A stretch of 64,000 bases of DNA from Phycisphaerales bacterium (GCA_030149165.1 JASBRY010000009.1:372001-436000), one strand, 5' to 3'; shown: positions 44,858 through 54,932, counted from the stretch's first letter. Numbers and translations: made by a program. Notes: a model not told the origin generated them from the letters alone.

Positions 44858-45532
44858 TTAGCGGCGACGGCGTGCAGCGAACGCAGCTGGGAGCACAAGT
44901 GCAAGACCAGTTGCCGGAGCTGGAACAGTCGAGACCGCGAAGGTCACTTGAGTCTGGTCGAGACCAGCAAAGGAGTCCTGATCCCAGCTGAAGCCATCCA
45001 TGATGCCGTCGATAGCGAACACGCCACCAATCTGGTTGGTGTTACCCAAGCCGTTCATGAACAGGTTGCCGGTTTCGAGCACGAGCCCGTTTGCTTCGGT
45101 GGTGTCCGCGAGTGACATGTTGTAGTCATCGCTGAAATCCCAAACCGCAGCACCGAGCAGGTTCTGAGGGGTGTTGTCGTTCGGAGCGCCGATGATGACC
45201 AGCACGGAGCTGACCTGACCATCGAAGCTGAGCGACGAAGTACCGATCATGCCAGCCATCATATTGATGGAGCCAAAGACGCCCGAGCCGTAGGACAGGT
45301 TGTTGTAACCTGTAGCACCGGTGTAGTCATTGGTGGTGACGATGTCGGAAGTGATGTTCATGGTTTCGAAGCTCACGCCAATGCTGCCAGCTTGACCGCT
45401 TGCAGTATTGGATTCGCTCGACACACTGGTCCAATCGACCGTGTGGTACTCTTGACCATTGAAGCCGATAATGTCTGCATTTGCTGCAGCGCAAAGACCG
45501 GCAACGGCCATCATAGAAAGTGCATATCTCAT
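44858..45532 (-). CDS. PEP-CTERM-type secreted protein, paralog 1
   Basis: 224 residues. Signal peptide MRYALSMMAVAGLCAAANA. The mature part starts IIGFNGQEYHTVDWTS and is Ser/Thr/Gly-rich with a beta-rich pattern. The tail is VPAPATGLAL, a helix, then AARRRR. It is clearly homologous to the neighbouring gene (shared phrases include FNGxxYxTxDWTS, SVLVxIGxPND and AGLDQTxxTFA). The start at 45532 is set by aggag seven bases upstream; the open frame extends further without protein character. Function unknown; the tail suggests surface display. Confidence 0.82.
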   Translation of the reverse strand: MRYALSMMAVAGLCAAANADIIGFNGQEYHTVDWTSVSSESNTASGQAGSIGVSFETMNITSDIVTTNDYTGATGYNNLSYGSGVFGSINMMAGMIGTSSLSFDGQVSSVLVIIGAPNDNTPQNLLGAAVWDFSDDYNMSLADTTEANGLVLETGNLFMNGLGNTNQIGGVFAIDGIMDGFSWDQDSFAGLDQTQVTFAVSTVPAPATGLALVLPAAFAARRRR

Positions 45533-45674
45533 CCCATTCTCCTTTGGTGAATGCAACTGTGTTGAGGTCCAACGGACGCCGCATATATGGGACGCCTCGT
45601 TAGGAATGTGCACCATGCTCCGAGAAGTGCAAGGGAATCACCCATTTAATTGACACAATTCGATCCCCAATTAC

Positions 45675-45697
45675 AAAAAAACGGCCTTTCGGCCGTT
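45675..45697 (-). terminator. Terminator of the second tandem PEP-CTERM-type gene
   Basis: A 7-bp stem (aacggcc 45680-45686 with ggccgtt 45691-45697) and a 4-base loop, followed on the minus strand by seven T. The plus strand also carries a short T-rich tail, so it may act in both directions. Confidence 0.85.
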
Positions 45698-45721
45698 GTT
45701 TTGGGAGATGGGAGGAAGAGT

Positions 45722-46402
45722 TTATCGACGACGCCGTCCCGCAAATGCCGCTGGAAGCAGCAGTGCAAGCCCTGATGCTGGAGCAGGAACCTCGTTGGAA
45801 GCGATCGCGAAGGTGATCATCGTCTGATCAAGACCAGCGCTGGTGCCCTGTTCCCAGCTGAGTTCCATAAACGACTCTCCAGTGATCCCGAGCACACCGC
45901 TCTGGTGGACCTCAGGACCGATCGCGTTGGAGAGGATGTTGGAGGTGAGCGTGAGCCCTGGAGCCCCCTCACTGTCGATCAGTTCGAGATCCAAACCCTG
46001 ATCAAAGGTCCAAATCGCCGCTCCGAGCTGCGTAAATGTGGATGTATCGTTTGGTGATCCGATGAGCACCAACACCGAATCGACCGACTGGTCAAAGCGG
46101 AGAGTGCTTGTTCCTAAGACACCACCCATGATCGTGATGGATTCAACCAGACCAGTATCAAAGTTGAGCGCATCGAAGCCGTCAGCACCGAGGAAGTCGC
46201 TCTGTGTGATGGAGTCATAGCTCACATCGACCGTTTCAAAGGTCACCCCAACGCCTGCAGCACTACCTGAAGCGGTATTGGTGGCGCTCGAAGCGCTTGT
46301 CCAGTCAATAGTCTCGTAAAGGACGCCGTTAAACTCAACAGTGTCGGCATGCGCCATTCCTGCAAGGCCAGCCATAGCCATTCCAAAGAGTAGACTCTTC
46401 AT
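45722..46402 (-). CDS. PEP-CTERM-type secreted protein, paralog 2
   Basis: 226 residues. Signal peptide MKSLLFGMAMAGLAGMAHA. The mature part starts TVEFNGVLYETIDWTS, closely resembling paralog 1, and ends VPAPASGLAL, a helix, then AGRRRR. The start at 46402 follows aaggag at seven bases; the longer frame to 46606 would cover the promoter region. Both copies keep their own signal peptide, leader and terminator, so a recent tandem duplication with divergence is likely. Function is unknown; surface display is inferred from the tail. Confidence 0.82.
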   Translation of the reverse strand: MKSLLFGMAMAGLAGMAHADTVEFNGVLYETIDWTSASSATNTASGSAAGVGVTFETVDVSYDSITQSDFLGADGFDALNFDTGLVESITIMGGVLGTSTLRFDQSVDSVLVLIGSPNDTSTFTQLGAAIWTFDQGLDLELIDSEGAPGLTLTSNILSNAIGPEVHQSGVLGITGESFMELSWEQGTSAGLDQTMITFAIASNEVPAPASGLALLLPAAFAGRRRR

Positions 46403-46857
46403 TTCGATCTCCTTCCGCTCTGCAAATATTGTCAGACCAGCAACAAAGCGGTCCTGCTCAAGTGTGCCCCACAGAGCGTCTCTCGCAACCAATTTGCACC
46501 GATTTGGGATGAAATAAAAAGTTCTAAGTCCATAAATAACAGTTGTTTGCGTTGCATCTTGCCCAGATTCACACCCACACATTGAATCGGACCATCCACG
46601 AGCCAATGATTTAGAGTAGTTCTAAATAAGCATGTTGGGAAAACCAGTGCGATGTCCGATAACTGACAGTCCGGATGCCCAAAGTTGGTCATTCCAATCG
46701 CCATCCCAGCCATTCGTCAACAGCACTCTCTTTGAAGAAGCCGCCCAAGGGTCTCGGGCGGCTTCTTCTTGCGCGCTGAATCAACCAACACCCCGCCCAC
46801 AATGCTTCCGATCAGCACGCATCATCTATCATCAAATCCATTGACCCGGAGCAACCC
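46403..46857. other. 455-bp gap between the paralog pair and the SDR gene
   Basis: It should hold the promoter of the gene starting at 46402 (minus) and that of the SDR gene at 46858 (plus). The only clear structure is a strong hairpin at 46734-46768. No open frame of protein character is present; an 82-93-codon frame on the minus strand (46432-46713) has no recognisable composition. Confidence 0.55.
46734..46772. terminator. Strong hairpin terminator with no upstream gene
   Basis: A perfect 13-bp stem (gaagaagccgccc 46734-46746 with gggcggcttcttc 46756-46768) and a 9-base loop. The plus strand continues tt gcgcg; the minus strand continues aaagagag, so the T-tail is weak both ways. No coding gene ends nearby on either strand, so it could end a small RNA. 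Confidence 0.6.
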
Positions 46858-47691
<834 letters not shown>

Positions 47692-47838
47692 GACGCTCAT
47701 CAACCAACTGCAAAAAAACACGATCGACAAGATATTGTCTCAATCGCCGAATTTGTCCTAGATTGGGACACCCAAATCATGCTACATTCTAGTGAGTTGA
47801 AGTTTGATACTTGTACACAAGGCCTGCAGGAGAGACAC

Positions 47839-48492
47839 ATGAAATCAAAGCTCGCCACCATAGCCACCGGAATCATCATCGCATCAGCCGCAAACGCGGA
47901 GATCGTCCAGGTCGATGTCGTCGGCACCGTTGATTTCGGAATGCTGCCAGGAGTCACGAGTTGGGGAAGTTTCGGTGTAGGTGACGATGTCGTCATGAGT
48001 TTCCAAGTAGATTCAGACAACTTCGTCGACAGCATGATGTTCCCTGTCCGAGGATACGAGATCATCCAACCATCATTCTCGCTCGCCATCAACAACAACG
48101 CTGTCGGTCTCGCATTGTCACAACCATCCGGATCGCCCTACTTCGCGATCCGCAACGACGATCCAGCAGTCGACGGCTTCTTCCTTGGAACCGATGTCGA
48201 TGGATTCCCCAACGGCGTCGCAACCGATGAGCCCGCGAACCTCGCAGACACATTCAGCACACTGTTCCAAGCAACCTACGAGGGGACACGATTGGATTCC
48301 CTCGACATCCTCGACGCCGTAGGAACCTATGACTTCACAGGACTCTCCGTATTCAACTGGGGACTCGAAGATCTGTTCGTCCAGCCGGTCGGATTCATTT
48401 TCGACCAGTGGACCATCTCAGTCGTCCCAACTCCCGCATCACTCGTCGCGATCGCTCCGCTCGGCTTGATCACAACCCGCCGTCGCCGCTAA
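47839..48492 (+). CDS. PEP-CTERM-type secreted protein
   Basis: 217 residues. Signal peptide MKSKLATIATGIIIASAANA. Body beta-rich: VVGTVDFGMLPG, GDDVVMSFQVDSD, and FSLAINNNAVGLAL. The tail is VPTPASLVAI, a helix, then TTRRRR. The start at 47839 has aggag six bases upstream. The function is unknown; the family is similar to planctomycete PEP-CTERM-type surface proteins. It is followed by its own terminator, and then by a fragment that copies the 3' end of the VOC gene. Confidence 0.82.
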   Translation: MKSKLATIATGIIIASAANAEIVQVDVVGTVDFGMLPGVTSWGSFGVGDDVVMSFQVDSDNFVDSMMFPVRGYEIIQPSFSLAINNNAVGLALSQPSGSPYFAIRNDDPAVDGFFLGTDVDGFPNGVATDEPANLADTFSTLFQATYEGTRLDSLDILDAVGTYDFTGLSVFNWGLEDLFVQPVGFIFDQWTISVVPTPASLVAIAPLGLITTRRRR

Positions 48493-48518
48493 TCGAAACG
48501 AACTTTGATCTTCAATGG

Positions 48519-48548
48519 ACCGCTCCCTGTTGGGAGCGGTTTTTATTT
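48519..48548 (+). terminator. Terminator after the PEP-CTERM-type gene at 47839
   Basis: A 9-bp stem (accgctccc 48519-48527 with gggagcggt 48532-48540) with a 4-base loop, followed by ttttattt. It lies 27 bases past the stop codon. Confidence 0.88.
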
Positions 48549-48668
48549 GTCCGTGTTGCTGTGCAGCGCAAAGCAGTTCCCCTCGCTATCGCTGATGATC
48601 GCACAATTTCCATACCTCCGCTCCCATTCATTACCCGTCAAGATTCGCTGAAGATCATCCATGCCCAT
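48543..48668 (-). pseudogene. Duplicated C-terminal fragment of the VOC gene
   Basis: The minus strand encodes a 41-residue open frame whose last ~20 residues, IISDSEGNCFALHSNTD followed by Lys and a stop, match the C-terminus of the intact VOC protein at 49598. The N-terminal half is unrelated to VOC. The DNA behind it is 61/64 identical to 49605-49668. It is probably a dead fragment or, less likely, a small fused gene. Confidence 0.65.
48550..48613 (+). repeat. Direct repeat copy A of the VOC 3' end
   Basis: 61 of 64 bases match 49605-49668 in the same orientation. With copy B it bounds a unit of 1,055 bases that carries the PEP-CTERM-type gene 48830-49525 and its terminator. The three mismatches lie in the middle and last third. 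Confidence 0.85.
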
Positions 48669-48829
48669 GCATAACCTGATCAATAAGCCCCATGGCCTCC
48701 AAATCTCACTAAAAATCAACGATTCCGCTGGTTATCGCACCACCATGAGGCACATTGATACTCCGGAAAAACACCCAGCTTGATCGCTCATTGTTCCGAG
48801 CATCAATGCCGCACAAGGAGTTCACACAC

Positions 48830-49525
48830 ATGTTCAAAGCAGCACTCTGCACACTCGCTGTTCTTTCCCCGCTCGCATCAGCGGAAGTCATCGTCCCAGG
48901 TGGATACGCCGACACAGAAGGCAACTGGGAGAACCGCTTCCCATTCACATCAACCACACGCTACCAGCAAGTCTGGGACGCCTCACTCTTCGCCGCCACC
49001 GGACCGATCGAGATCACCTCCATCTCCTTCCGAGTCGACGGCCCAAACGGAGCAGGATTCGCTGGCGCGCCAGTCTTCGGACCACAGATCCGCCTCTCCA
49101 CAACATCTGCTAACGAGGACACCCTCTCGACCACCTTCGACGCCAATGTCGGAGCCGATGAAGTCATCGTCCGCGACACAACCATCACCGCGCTGCACCT
49201 GTCCTCGTCCGCCGCGTTCACCGACGCAGGCACCCGCGTCTTCGATGTTGTCATCGAGTTCGATCAGTCCTTCTTCTACGATCCATCGGCAGGCAATCTC
49301 CTGCTCGATGTCGAGGGCAATCTCATCGCCGGAAGCCCGATCTTCTTCGACGGCGCCGAACACGACGGCGACGGCATGTCCCGCATCTTCAGCACAACCG
49401 ATCCCAACTCCGGATTCAAAGACTCCGGAGTCGTCATCGCCCAGTTCAACTACAATGTCCCCGCCCCATCAGCCATCGCGCTGCTCGGACTCTCCGGACT
49501 CACGGTCACACGCCGCCGTCGCTAA
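48830..49525 (+). CDS. PEP-CTERM-type secreted protein inside a repeat-bounded unit
   Basis: 231 residues. Signal peptide MFKAALCTLAVLSPLASA. The mature part begins EVIVPGGYADTEGNWENRFPF, with beta strands and Ser/Thr/Asp-rich loops of the kind seen in planctomycete surface proteins; the tail is VPAPSAIALL, a helix, then TRRRR. The start at 48830 has aaggag nine bases upstream. Function unknown. It sits between two copies of a 64-bp sequence from the neighbouring VOC gene, which suggests that the gene was inserted or moved as a unit. Confidence 0.82.
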   Translation: MFKAALCTLAVLSPLASAEVIVPGGYADTEGNWENRFPFTSTTRYQQVWDASLFAATGPIEITSISFRVDGPNGAGFAGAPVFGPQIRLSTTSANEDTLSTTFDANVGADEVIVRDTTITALHLSSSAAFTDAGTRVFDVVIEFDQSFFYDPSAGNLLLDVEGNLIAGSPIFFDGAEHDGDGMSRIFSTTDPNSGFKDSGVVIAQFNYNVPAPSAIALLGLSGLTVTRRRR

Positions 49526-49547
49526 TCGACAAAACAAGTAAAACAAC

Positions 49548-49582
49548 AAAGACACCCCTTCCTCGCGATCGGGTGTCTTTTC
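49548..49582 (+). terminator. Terminator after the PEP-CTERM-type gene at 48830
   Basis: A 10-bp perfect stem (aaagacaccc 49548-49557 with gggtgtcttt 49571-49580) is followed by a T-run. It could also serve the convergent VOC gene. Confidence 0.85.
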
Positions 49583-49597
49583 GTGTGCACACCTCAA

Positions 49598-49981
49598 TCA
49601 CGCATCCGTGTTGCTGTGCAGCGCCAAGCAGTTCCCCTCGCTATCGCTGATGATCGCACGATATCCATGCGGACCGATCCCATGGACTCCTTGCTTGACA
49701 GCACCGCCGTGCTGAGTGACCTGATCAAGTGCATCGCGAATACGACCATCAACATTCAGGTATATCAGCACACCAGTGTCCGCGACCTCGCCCGTACCTG
49801 GAACAAGGCACCCGCCGTTCCCCTGGTCATGAGCAAGCACACCAAACTCAAAGTCCCCGGCCCGCTCCTTCGAGACATCAATCGCAAGCACGGCTCGATA
49901 GAACGCGCACGCACGATCAAGATCATTCACTGGAATGTCAAACCAGACGACGCGGTTCTTCTCGCTATTGAGATCAGACAT
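49598..49981 (-). CDS. VOC family (glyoxalase/bleomycin-resistance-like) protein
   Basis: 127 residues, normal for a single-unit VOC protein. VVWFDIPVNDLDRACAFYRAVL is the first beta-alpha-beta-beta half; GVLIYLNVDGRIRDALDQV and the YRAIISDSEGNCLALHS end complete the second. VOC dimers coordinate a metal and act on small molecules, but the substrate is not predictable. The N-terminus overlaps the YcxB-like gene by eight bases, suggesting co-transcription. Its last 64 bases are copied at 48550-48613. Confidence 0.9.
   Translation of the reverse strand: MSDLNSEKNRVVWFDIPVNDLDRACAFYRAVLAIDVSKERAGDFEFGVLAHDQGNGGCLVPGTGEVADTGVLIYLNVDGRIRDALDQVTQHGGAVKQGVHGIGPHGYRAIISDSEGNCLALHSNTDA
49605..49668 (+). 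repeat. Direct repeat copy B (3' end of the intact VOC gene)
   Basis: The parental copy of the 64-bp repeat, coding on the minus strand for the VOC C-terminus. 61 of 64 bases match copy A at 48550-48613. Confidence 0.85.
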
Positions 49982-50558
49982 GGAACTCTTTCTCCGCGAT
50001 ACGTTCTAAATACGCAATAAAATCAAGGCGCGTCTGCTGATCCCCGAACGCATGGAACGGGATGGACGCTGCGACATCGCCGTTACGATAAAAATATAAC
50101 CGCCCATCATTCTGCACCAGCCGCTCAACTGAAGTGATCGGGAACGATGTCCGCTCCTTCCCCTCAACCCAGTGCCACTCGAGCACCTCCCCATCCGAGC
50201 AGAGCTGATGACGCCCCTCCGGGATCACAGGCATCTGCTCAACATACAACCGAGCAAGACGCCTCGCGTTGGACCGCATCGCCTTCGCATTGGGTTTCTT
50301 GAGCACAGTGACCCAAAAGATAAAGCTGACCGCAACACCAAACACGATCATCGAAGCCAAAGACTGTTTCTCATACTCGGCAACGAAGAAGATCAGCAGC
50401 GGGATGCACACAAACCCAAAGATCAGGAGCCGCATATTGCGCTGCGCCGACGCAACCCATTTCCGCTGGGTCGAATGATTTAGGTGATACTCAATCATGA
50501 CCTGATGATCATCACGCGAGTGCTTCCACTCAAACTGCATCTCCGATTCCGAATCCAT
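49974..50558 (-). CDS. YcxB-like membrane protein
   Basis: 194 residues with two transmembrane helices (NMRLLIFGFVCIPLLIFFVA and SMIVFGVAVSFIFWVTVL). The C-terminal part (EVLEWHWVEGKERTSFPITSV, LYFYRNGDVAASIPFHAF) matches the YcxB/PH-like domain, where HxxW-type segments and a terminal helix (LDFIAYLERI) recur. Function is unknown in the family. The N-terminus is cytoplasmic and carries FEWKHSRDDHQVMIEYH. The ATG at 50558 is taken; a start at 50588 would extend into the terminator of acnA. Overlap with the VOC gene is eight bases. Confidence 0.75.
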   Translation of the reverse strand: MDSESEMQFEWKHSRDDHQVMIEYHLNHSTQRKWVASAQRNMRLLIFGFVCIPLLIFFVAEYEKQSLASMIVFGVAVSFIFWVTVLKKPNAKAMRSNARRLARLYVEQMPVIPEGRHQLCSDGEVLEWHWVEGKERTSFPITSVERLVQNDGRLYFYRNGDVAASIPFHAFGDQQTRLDFIAYLERIAEKEFHV

Positions 50559-50572
50559 ATATCCCAGTATAC

Positions 50573-50598
50573 AAAAAAGCACGGCCAAACGACCGTGC
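50573..50598 (-). terminator. Terminator of acnA
   Basis: The stem gcacgg (50579-50584) with ccgtgc (50593-50598) plus an 8-base loop is followed by TTTTTT on the minus strand. It lies 26 bases after the acnA stop codon. Confidence 0.82.
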
Positions 50599-50624
50599 CT
50601 TCAAGATTCAAACATCAATAAAGA

Positions 50625-53396
50625 TCAAGCGAGCTGCTTGCTCTCATTGAGCTTCTTCCGGATCACCGTGTGCAGAATACCGCCATTGCGGAAGTACTCG
50701 ATCTCCACAGGTGTATCGATTCGGCACACCGTCACAAACTCGAAGCTGCTCCCGTCAGGACGCGTCGCGCGGACCGTCACCTCACAGCGAGGCTCCACAG
50801 GATCAGGCATGATGATGTCAAACTTCTCATCGCCGTTGATCCCGAGCGATTCCGCAGTCTGCCCCGACTGGAACACAAGCGGGAGCACACCCATAAACAC
50901 CAGGTTGCTGCGATGAATCCGCTCGAAGCTCTCCGCGATCACCGCCTTGACACCCAGCAGTAGCGTGCCCTTCGCCGCCCAGTCGCGTGAGGAGCCCATG
51001 CCGTAGTCCTTGCCCGCAACGACCACCAAAGGCGTGCTAGCACTCTTGTAATCCTGCGCCGCGTCGTAGATGTACTCCACAGGTGCCGATGCAAGATCAT
51101 CACCCTTCGTGAAGTTCCGCGTCCATCCGCCTTCAGGTTGCTTGTCGCCATCTTTCGCGATTCGATTCTTTACACGCACATTCGCAAATGTACCGCGAGT
51201 CATCACGCGATCATTCCCGCGACGCGAACCAAACGAGTTGAAGTCGCTCTGTTTCACGCCTTGCCCGATCAAGTACTGACCCGCCGGCGTCTCAGGCTCA
51301 ATCCGTCCCGCCGGAGAAATGTGATCTGTCGTCACCGAGTCACCAAGCAGACACAAGCAGCGAGCGCCGCTGATCGTCCCAAACCCAGGCGCGTCCTCCG
51401 TCATCCCCTCAAAGAACGGCGGATTCTGGATGTAGGTACTGCTGTCCTCCCAGCCGTACAACTCGCTCTTACTGACAGGAACATTGTTCCAGGTCTCGTT
51501 CTCGCTGTACACAGCGCCGTATTTCTCCTGGAACTGCTTCGTCGTCACCGAGCTGTTGACGATCTCGTCAATCTCAGCGCGCGTCGGCCAGAGATCCTTG
51601 AGGTACACATCCTTCCCATCAGGTGTCTGACACAACGGCTCGTTGTACACATCGACATCGATCCGCCCCGCCATCGCGTACGCAACAACCAGTGGGGGAC
51701 TCGCAAGGAAGTTCCCGCGCACCTCAGGATGCACACGCCCCTCGAAGTTTCTGTTCCCCGACAAGATCGAAGCGACCGCGAGATCACCCTCCTTGATCGC
51801 ACCCTCAATCTCAGGTGGCAACGGCCCAGAGTTCCCAATACAAGTCGTGCATCCATACCCAACCGTGTTGAACCCAACCGCATCCAAGTGCTCAGTCAGT
51901 CCAGACTTGTCGAGGTACTCCGTCACAACCTTCGATCCAGGAGCAAGCGAGGTCTTCACCCAAGGCTTCCGAGTCAGCCCAAGCTCATGCGCCTTCTTCG
52001 CGACAAGCCCCGCCGCGATGAGCACATCGGGATTCGAAGTGTTCGTACATGAAGTCACCGCCGCGATCACAATCGAGCCGTGCTTGAGTGTTGATTCATC
52101 GCCCACATTCTGAGGATGCGAGGCTTGTGTGTGCACGACTGTCGCCGTCGCGTCTGTCTTGTCCGGATCAACACCGAGCCCCTGCGGACCCATCGGTGCT
52201 GTGAGCATCTTCGCCCACTCGCTGTGCAGGACATCAAGATCGATCCGATCCTGAGGTCGCTTCGGTCCCGCAACACAAGGCTTCACGCTCGCAAGATCCA
52301 GCTCCAAGGTCGCACCAAACTCAGGTTCCGGTGCATCGGGAGTCCAGAAGAACCCACTCGCCTTCGCCCACGCCTCAGTCAGCGCACATTCGTCATCGCT
52401 CTTGCCTGTAAAGCGGAAGTATTCGATCGTCTTCGCATCAATCGGGAAGAATCCACAAGTCGCGCCGTATTCAGGCGCCATGTTCGCGATCGTCGCACGA
52501 TCAGGAATACTCAGCTCCGCCATGCCCTCGCCGTAGAACTCAACAAACTTCTCAACCACGCCGTGCGCACGCAGCATTTGTGTGACCGTGAGGACGAGGT
52601 CCGTCGCCGTCGCGCCCTCAGGGAGCTTGCCCTTGAGTTTGAAACCTACCACCTCAGGTGTCAGCATGTAGACCGGCTGGCCACACATCACAGCTTCCGC
52701 TTCAATCCCACCAACACCCCAGCCGAGCACACCCACGCCGTTGATCATCGTCGTGTGCGAGTCCGTCCCGACGAGTGAATCGGGGTACACCCAGTTCATC
52801 CCATCCGCACTCTTAGTCAAACACCCGCGAGCGAGATACTCCAGATTCACCTGGTGCACAATCCCCGTCGCCGGCGGAACAGCACGGAAGTTGTCCAGCG
52901 ACTCCTGTCCCCACTTGAGGAACGAGTACCGCTCGTTGTTCCGCTCGAACTCTTTCTCCGCATTAATCGTCAGCGCCACGCGCGTCGCAAAGTCATCCAC
53001 CTGCACCGAGTGGTCGATCACCAGATCACACGCGACCGCTGGATTGATCTGCTCCGGATCACCACCAAGGTTCTTCATCGCATCACGCATCGCCGCCAGA
53101 TCCACCACACAAGGCACACCCGTAAAGTCCTGCAGCACCACACGCCCCGGCATGAACGGCATCTCCACGCTGTTCACATCCTTCGCGTTGTAGTTCGCAA
53201 GCCCCGAAACATCGTCGTTGGTCACAATGAACCCATCAAGATTCCGCACCATCGCCTCGAGCAGCACCCGAATCGAATACGGCATCTTCTCGATGTTCCC
53301 GACGCCCTGCTCCTGCAGTGACTTGAGATTGATATAGCTGTACTCGCTCCCATTGACCGAAAGCGTGCTCTTCGCGTTGAAAGGATCGTTTGCCAT
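50625..53396 (-). CDS. acnA: Aconitate hydratase A
   Basis: 923 residues, normal for AcnA (about 890-930). It isomerises citrate to isocitrate through cis-aconitate in the TCA cycle. The three cluster Cys are in TSCTNTSNP and [12 protein letters not shown], binding the [4Fe-4S] cluster. [20 protein letters not shown] and [16 protein letters not shown] (swivel domain) are conserved. The C-terminal swivel domain and hinge are intact. The ATG at 53396 has gaggag eight bases upstream. It is monocistronic, and a ctatatatagta region upstream looks like a -10 element. Confidence 0.96.
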   Translation of the reverse strand: MANDPFNAKSTLSVNGSEYSYINLKSLQEQGVGNIEKMPYSIRVLLEAMVRNLDGFIVTNDDVSGLANYNAKDVNSVEMPFMPGRVVLQDFTGVPCVVDLAAMRDAMKNLGGDPEQINPAVACDLVIDHSVQVDDFATRVALTINAEKEFERNNERYSFLKWGQESLDNFRAVPPATGIVHQVNLEYLARGCLTKSADGMNWVYPDSLVGTDSHTTMINGVGVLGWGVGGIEAEAVMCGQPVYMLTPEVVGFKLKGKLPEGATATDLVLTVTQMLRAHGVVEKFVEFYGEGMAELSIPDRATIANMAPEYGATCGFFPIDAKTIEYFRFTGKSDDECALTEAWAKASGFFWTPDAPEPEFGATLELDLASVKPCVAGPKRPQDRIDLDVLHSEWAKMLTAPMGPQGLGVDPDKTDATATVVHTQASHPQNVGDESTLKHGSIVIAAVTSCTNTSNPDVLIAAGLVAKKAHELGLTRKPWVKTSLAPGSKVVTEYLDKSGLTEHLDAVGFNTVGYGCTTCIGNSGPLPPEIEGAIKEGDLAVASILSGNRNFEGRVHPEVRGNFLASPPLVVAYAMAGRIDVDVYNEPLCQTPDGKDVYLKDLWPTRAEIDEIVNSSVTTKQFQEKYGAVYSENETWNNVPVSKSELYGWEDSSTYIQNPPFFEGMTEDAPGFGTISGARCLCLLGDSVTTDHISPAGRIEPETPAGQYLIGQGVKQSDFNSFGSRRGNDRVMTRGTFANVRVKNRIAKDGDKQPEGGWTRNFTKGDDLASAPVEYIYDAAQDYKSASTPLVVVAGKDYGMGSSRDWAAKGTLLLGVKAVIAESFERIHRSNLVFMGVLPLVFQSGQTAESLGINGDEKFDIIMPDPVEPRCEVTVRATRPDGSSFEFVTVCRIDTPVEIEYFRNGGILHTVIRKKLNESKQLA

Positions 53397-53588
53397 GCCG
53401 ATGCTCCTCAAGAGTGGGGGACTTACCTAACCTATATATAGTATCGGAGCCCATCATCCATGAATCAAATCAATGCAAATAACATAATCAATCATTAAAA
53501 TTGATGCATTGATCCCAAGTCTCAATCGAGCAAATACTATCTCTACCCTTCCAAAACAGACAAGAGACCACAGAAAGCACCACCAACC

Positions 53589-54638
53589 ATGCGACACACA
53601 CTCAAACTCTTCACGCTCATCGCCCTCTCAGCCGTGTCCGCATGTGCTAAGCCAGCCGTCACCCAAGAGCACACCGATCAAGCGGACCATCCAATCCAAC
53701 AATCCGAAGATCAACTCCTCGACGACACAATCTTCGGCATCTGCTACTCCGGATTCCGCAAAGGACAACACCCAGATCGAGGGGACGGCGCGAAGAACCC
53801 CTCCGAATCCGAAATCTTCGAAGACCTCAAGATCATTCTCAAAGACACCCCATTCCGTGTGCTGCGTCTGTACGACAGCAAAAAAAACTCCGAGACCGTC
53901 CTCAAACTTATCAAAGAACACGATCTCCCCTTCACCGTCATGCTCGGAGCTTGGCTCAGCGCCGAAGTCAACAACCCCAACATCCCCTGGAAGCCCGAAC
54001 CATTCACCGATGAAGAGCTAGCCGAGAACAAACGCGCCAACGAAATGGAGATCAGCAACGCCATCCGTCTCGCGAATCAATACCCCGAGATCATCACATC
54101 CGTTGCTGTCGGAAACGAAGCGCTCGTCGTCTGGAACGATCACATGGTTCCCATCGATTCCGTGATCAAATATGTCCTGACCGTGAAAGCCGCCGTATCC
54201 CAGCCCATCACCGTCGCTGACAACTACGACTGGTGGGCCACCAGCGGCACCAAACTCGCCGCGCACCTCGACTTCGTCTCTGTCCACATCTACCCAGTCT
54301 GGGAAGAGCGCGATATCGATGAGGGACTCAGCTACTCCATCGCCAACATGCAGCGCGTCCGCAACGCACTCCCAGACGCACAACTCGTCATCACCGAAGC
54401 AGGCTGGGCAACCAGCGCCTGGGAGTTCGGTGACCGCGCCTCAGAAGCAAAGCAAACCCAGTACTTCCACGATCTTTACGATTGGGCAAAGCAGATGAAC
54501 ATCACCACCTTCTTCTTTGAAGCCTTCGATGAAAGCTGGAAAGGTGACCCCAACAATCCCTACGGCGCCGAGAAACACTGGGGCATCTACTTTGAAGACC
54601 GCACCCCCAAAGCCGTGATTAAAACCCTCAAAGACTAA
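53589..54638 (+). CDS. Lipoprotein with glycoside hydrolase family 17-like domain
   Basis: 349 residues. The signal peptide has a lipobox (SAVSAC at residues ~15-20), so it is lipid-anchored to the envelope. The catalytic (beta/alpha)8 domain resembles GH17-type beta-1,3-glucanases: FRVLRLYD, VGNEALVVW with a Glu acid, VSVHIYPVW, VITEAGWAT with the nucleophile Glu, and FFFEAFDESWKG. Laminarin, an algal beta-1,3-glucan, would be a plausible substrate for a marine planctomycete, but this is inference. No other polysaccharide-utilisation genes adjoin it. A short hairpin follows the stop codon. Confidence 0.8.
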   Translation: MRHTLKLFTLIALSAVSACAKPAVTQEHTDQADHPIQQSEDQLLDDTIFGICYSGFRKGQHPDRGDGAKNPSESEIFEDLKIILKDTPFRVLRLYDSKKNSETVLKLIKEHDLPFTVMLGAWLSAEVNNPNIPWKPEPFTDEELAENKRANEMEISNAIRLANQYPEIITSVAVGNEALVVWNDHMVPIDSVIKYVLTVKAAVSQPITVADNYDWWATSGTKLAAHLDFVSVHIYPVWEERDIDEGLSYSIANMQRVRNALPDAQLVITEAGWATSAWEFGDRASEAKQTQYFHDLYDWAKQMNITTFFFEAFDESWKGDPNNPYGAEKHWGIYFEDRTPKAVIKTLKD

Positions 54639-54643
54639 ATAGA

Positions 54644-54665
54644 AAACAACCGGCACAAACCGGCT
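54644..54665. terminator. Short bidirectional hairpin between the GH17-like and entericidin-like genes
   Basis: A 6-bp stem (aaccgg 54648-54653 with ccggct 54660-54665, one G-U pair) and 6-base loop is flanked by A-rich DNA on the left and cttct on the right. It may terminate both convergent genes. Confidence 0.45.
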
Positions 54666-54696
54666 GCTTCTAAAAATTCAAACAATCCGCGCAGGA

Positions 54697-54867
54697 TCAA
54701 TCCTTCGCGTCATCCGCCGTATCAGCGATCGCATCGCCCGCGGATTCGATGTCGCGCCCAACACCCGAAACAGTGTTGCACGCCGCGAGTGTCATGCCGA
54801 GGAATCCAGCGATCCCCAGTGTGTAGAGGATCATCAGGAAACGATTCTTGCGTTCAGTATTCTTCAT
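54697..54867 (-). CDS. Entericidin-like small lipoprotein
   Basis: 56 residues. A signal peptide with a lipobox (TLAAC) leads to a short mature peptide, CNTVSGVGRDIESAGDAI, then a few charged residues. This is the entericidin A/B pattern. In enterobacteria these are membrane lipoproteins linked to stress and cell lysis; the role here is unknown. The ATG at 54867 has ggaaggg upstream; an earlier ATG at 54900 would add basic residues. It is a single gene. Confidence 0.85.
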   Translation of the reverse strand: MKNTERKNRFLMILYTLGIAGFLGMTLAACNTVSGVGRDIESAGDAIADTADDAKD

Positions 54868-54932
54868 ATCAGTGCCCTTCCTATTCGGAGTCAGTTTCAA
54901 TCAACACGCATGCCAACGCATGCACCAACAGT

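Noticed and set aside
46620-46770. 4.5S (SRP) or 6S RNA at the orphan terminator
   Set aside because: Neither the SRP tetraloop region nor the 6S bulge is found on either strand; only the hairpin is clear.
51138-52052. 304-codon plus-strand frame inside acnA
   Set aside because: Arg-rich shadow without a ribosome-binding site or recognisable motif.
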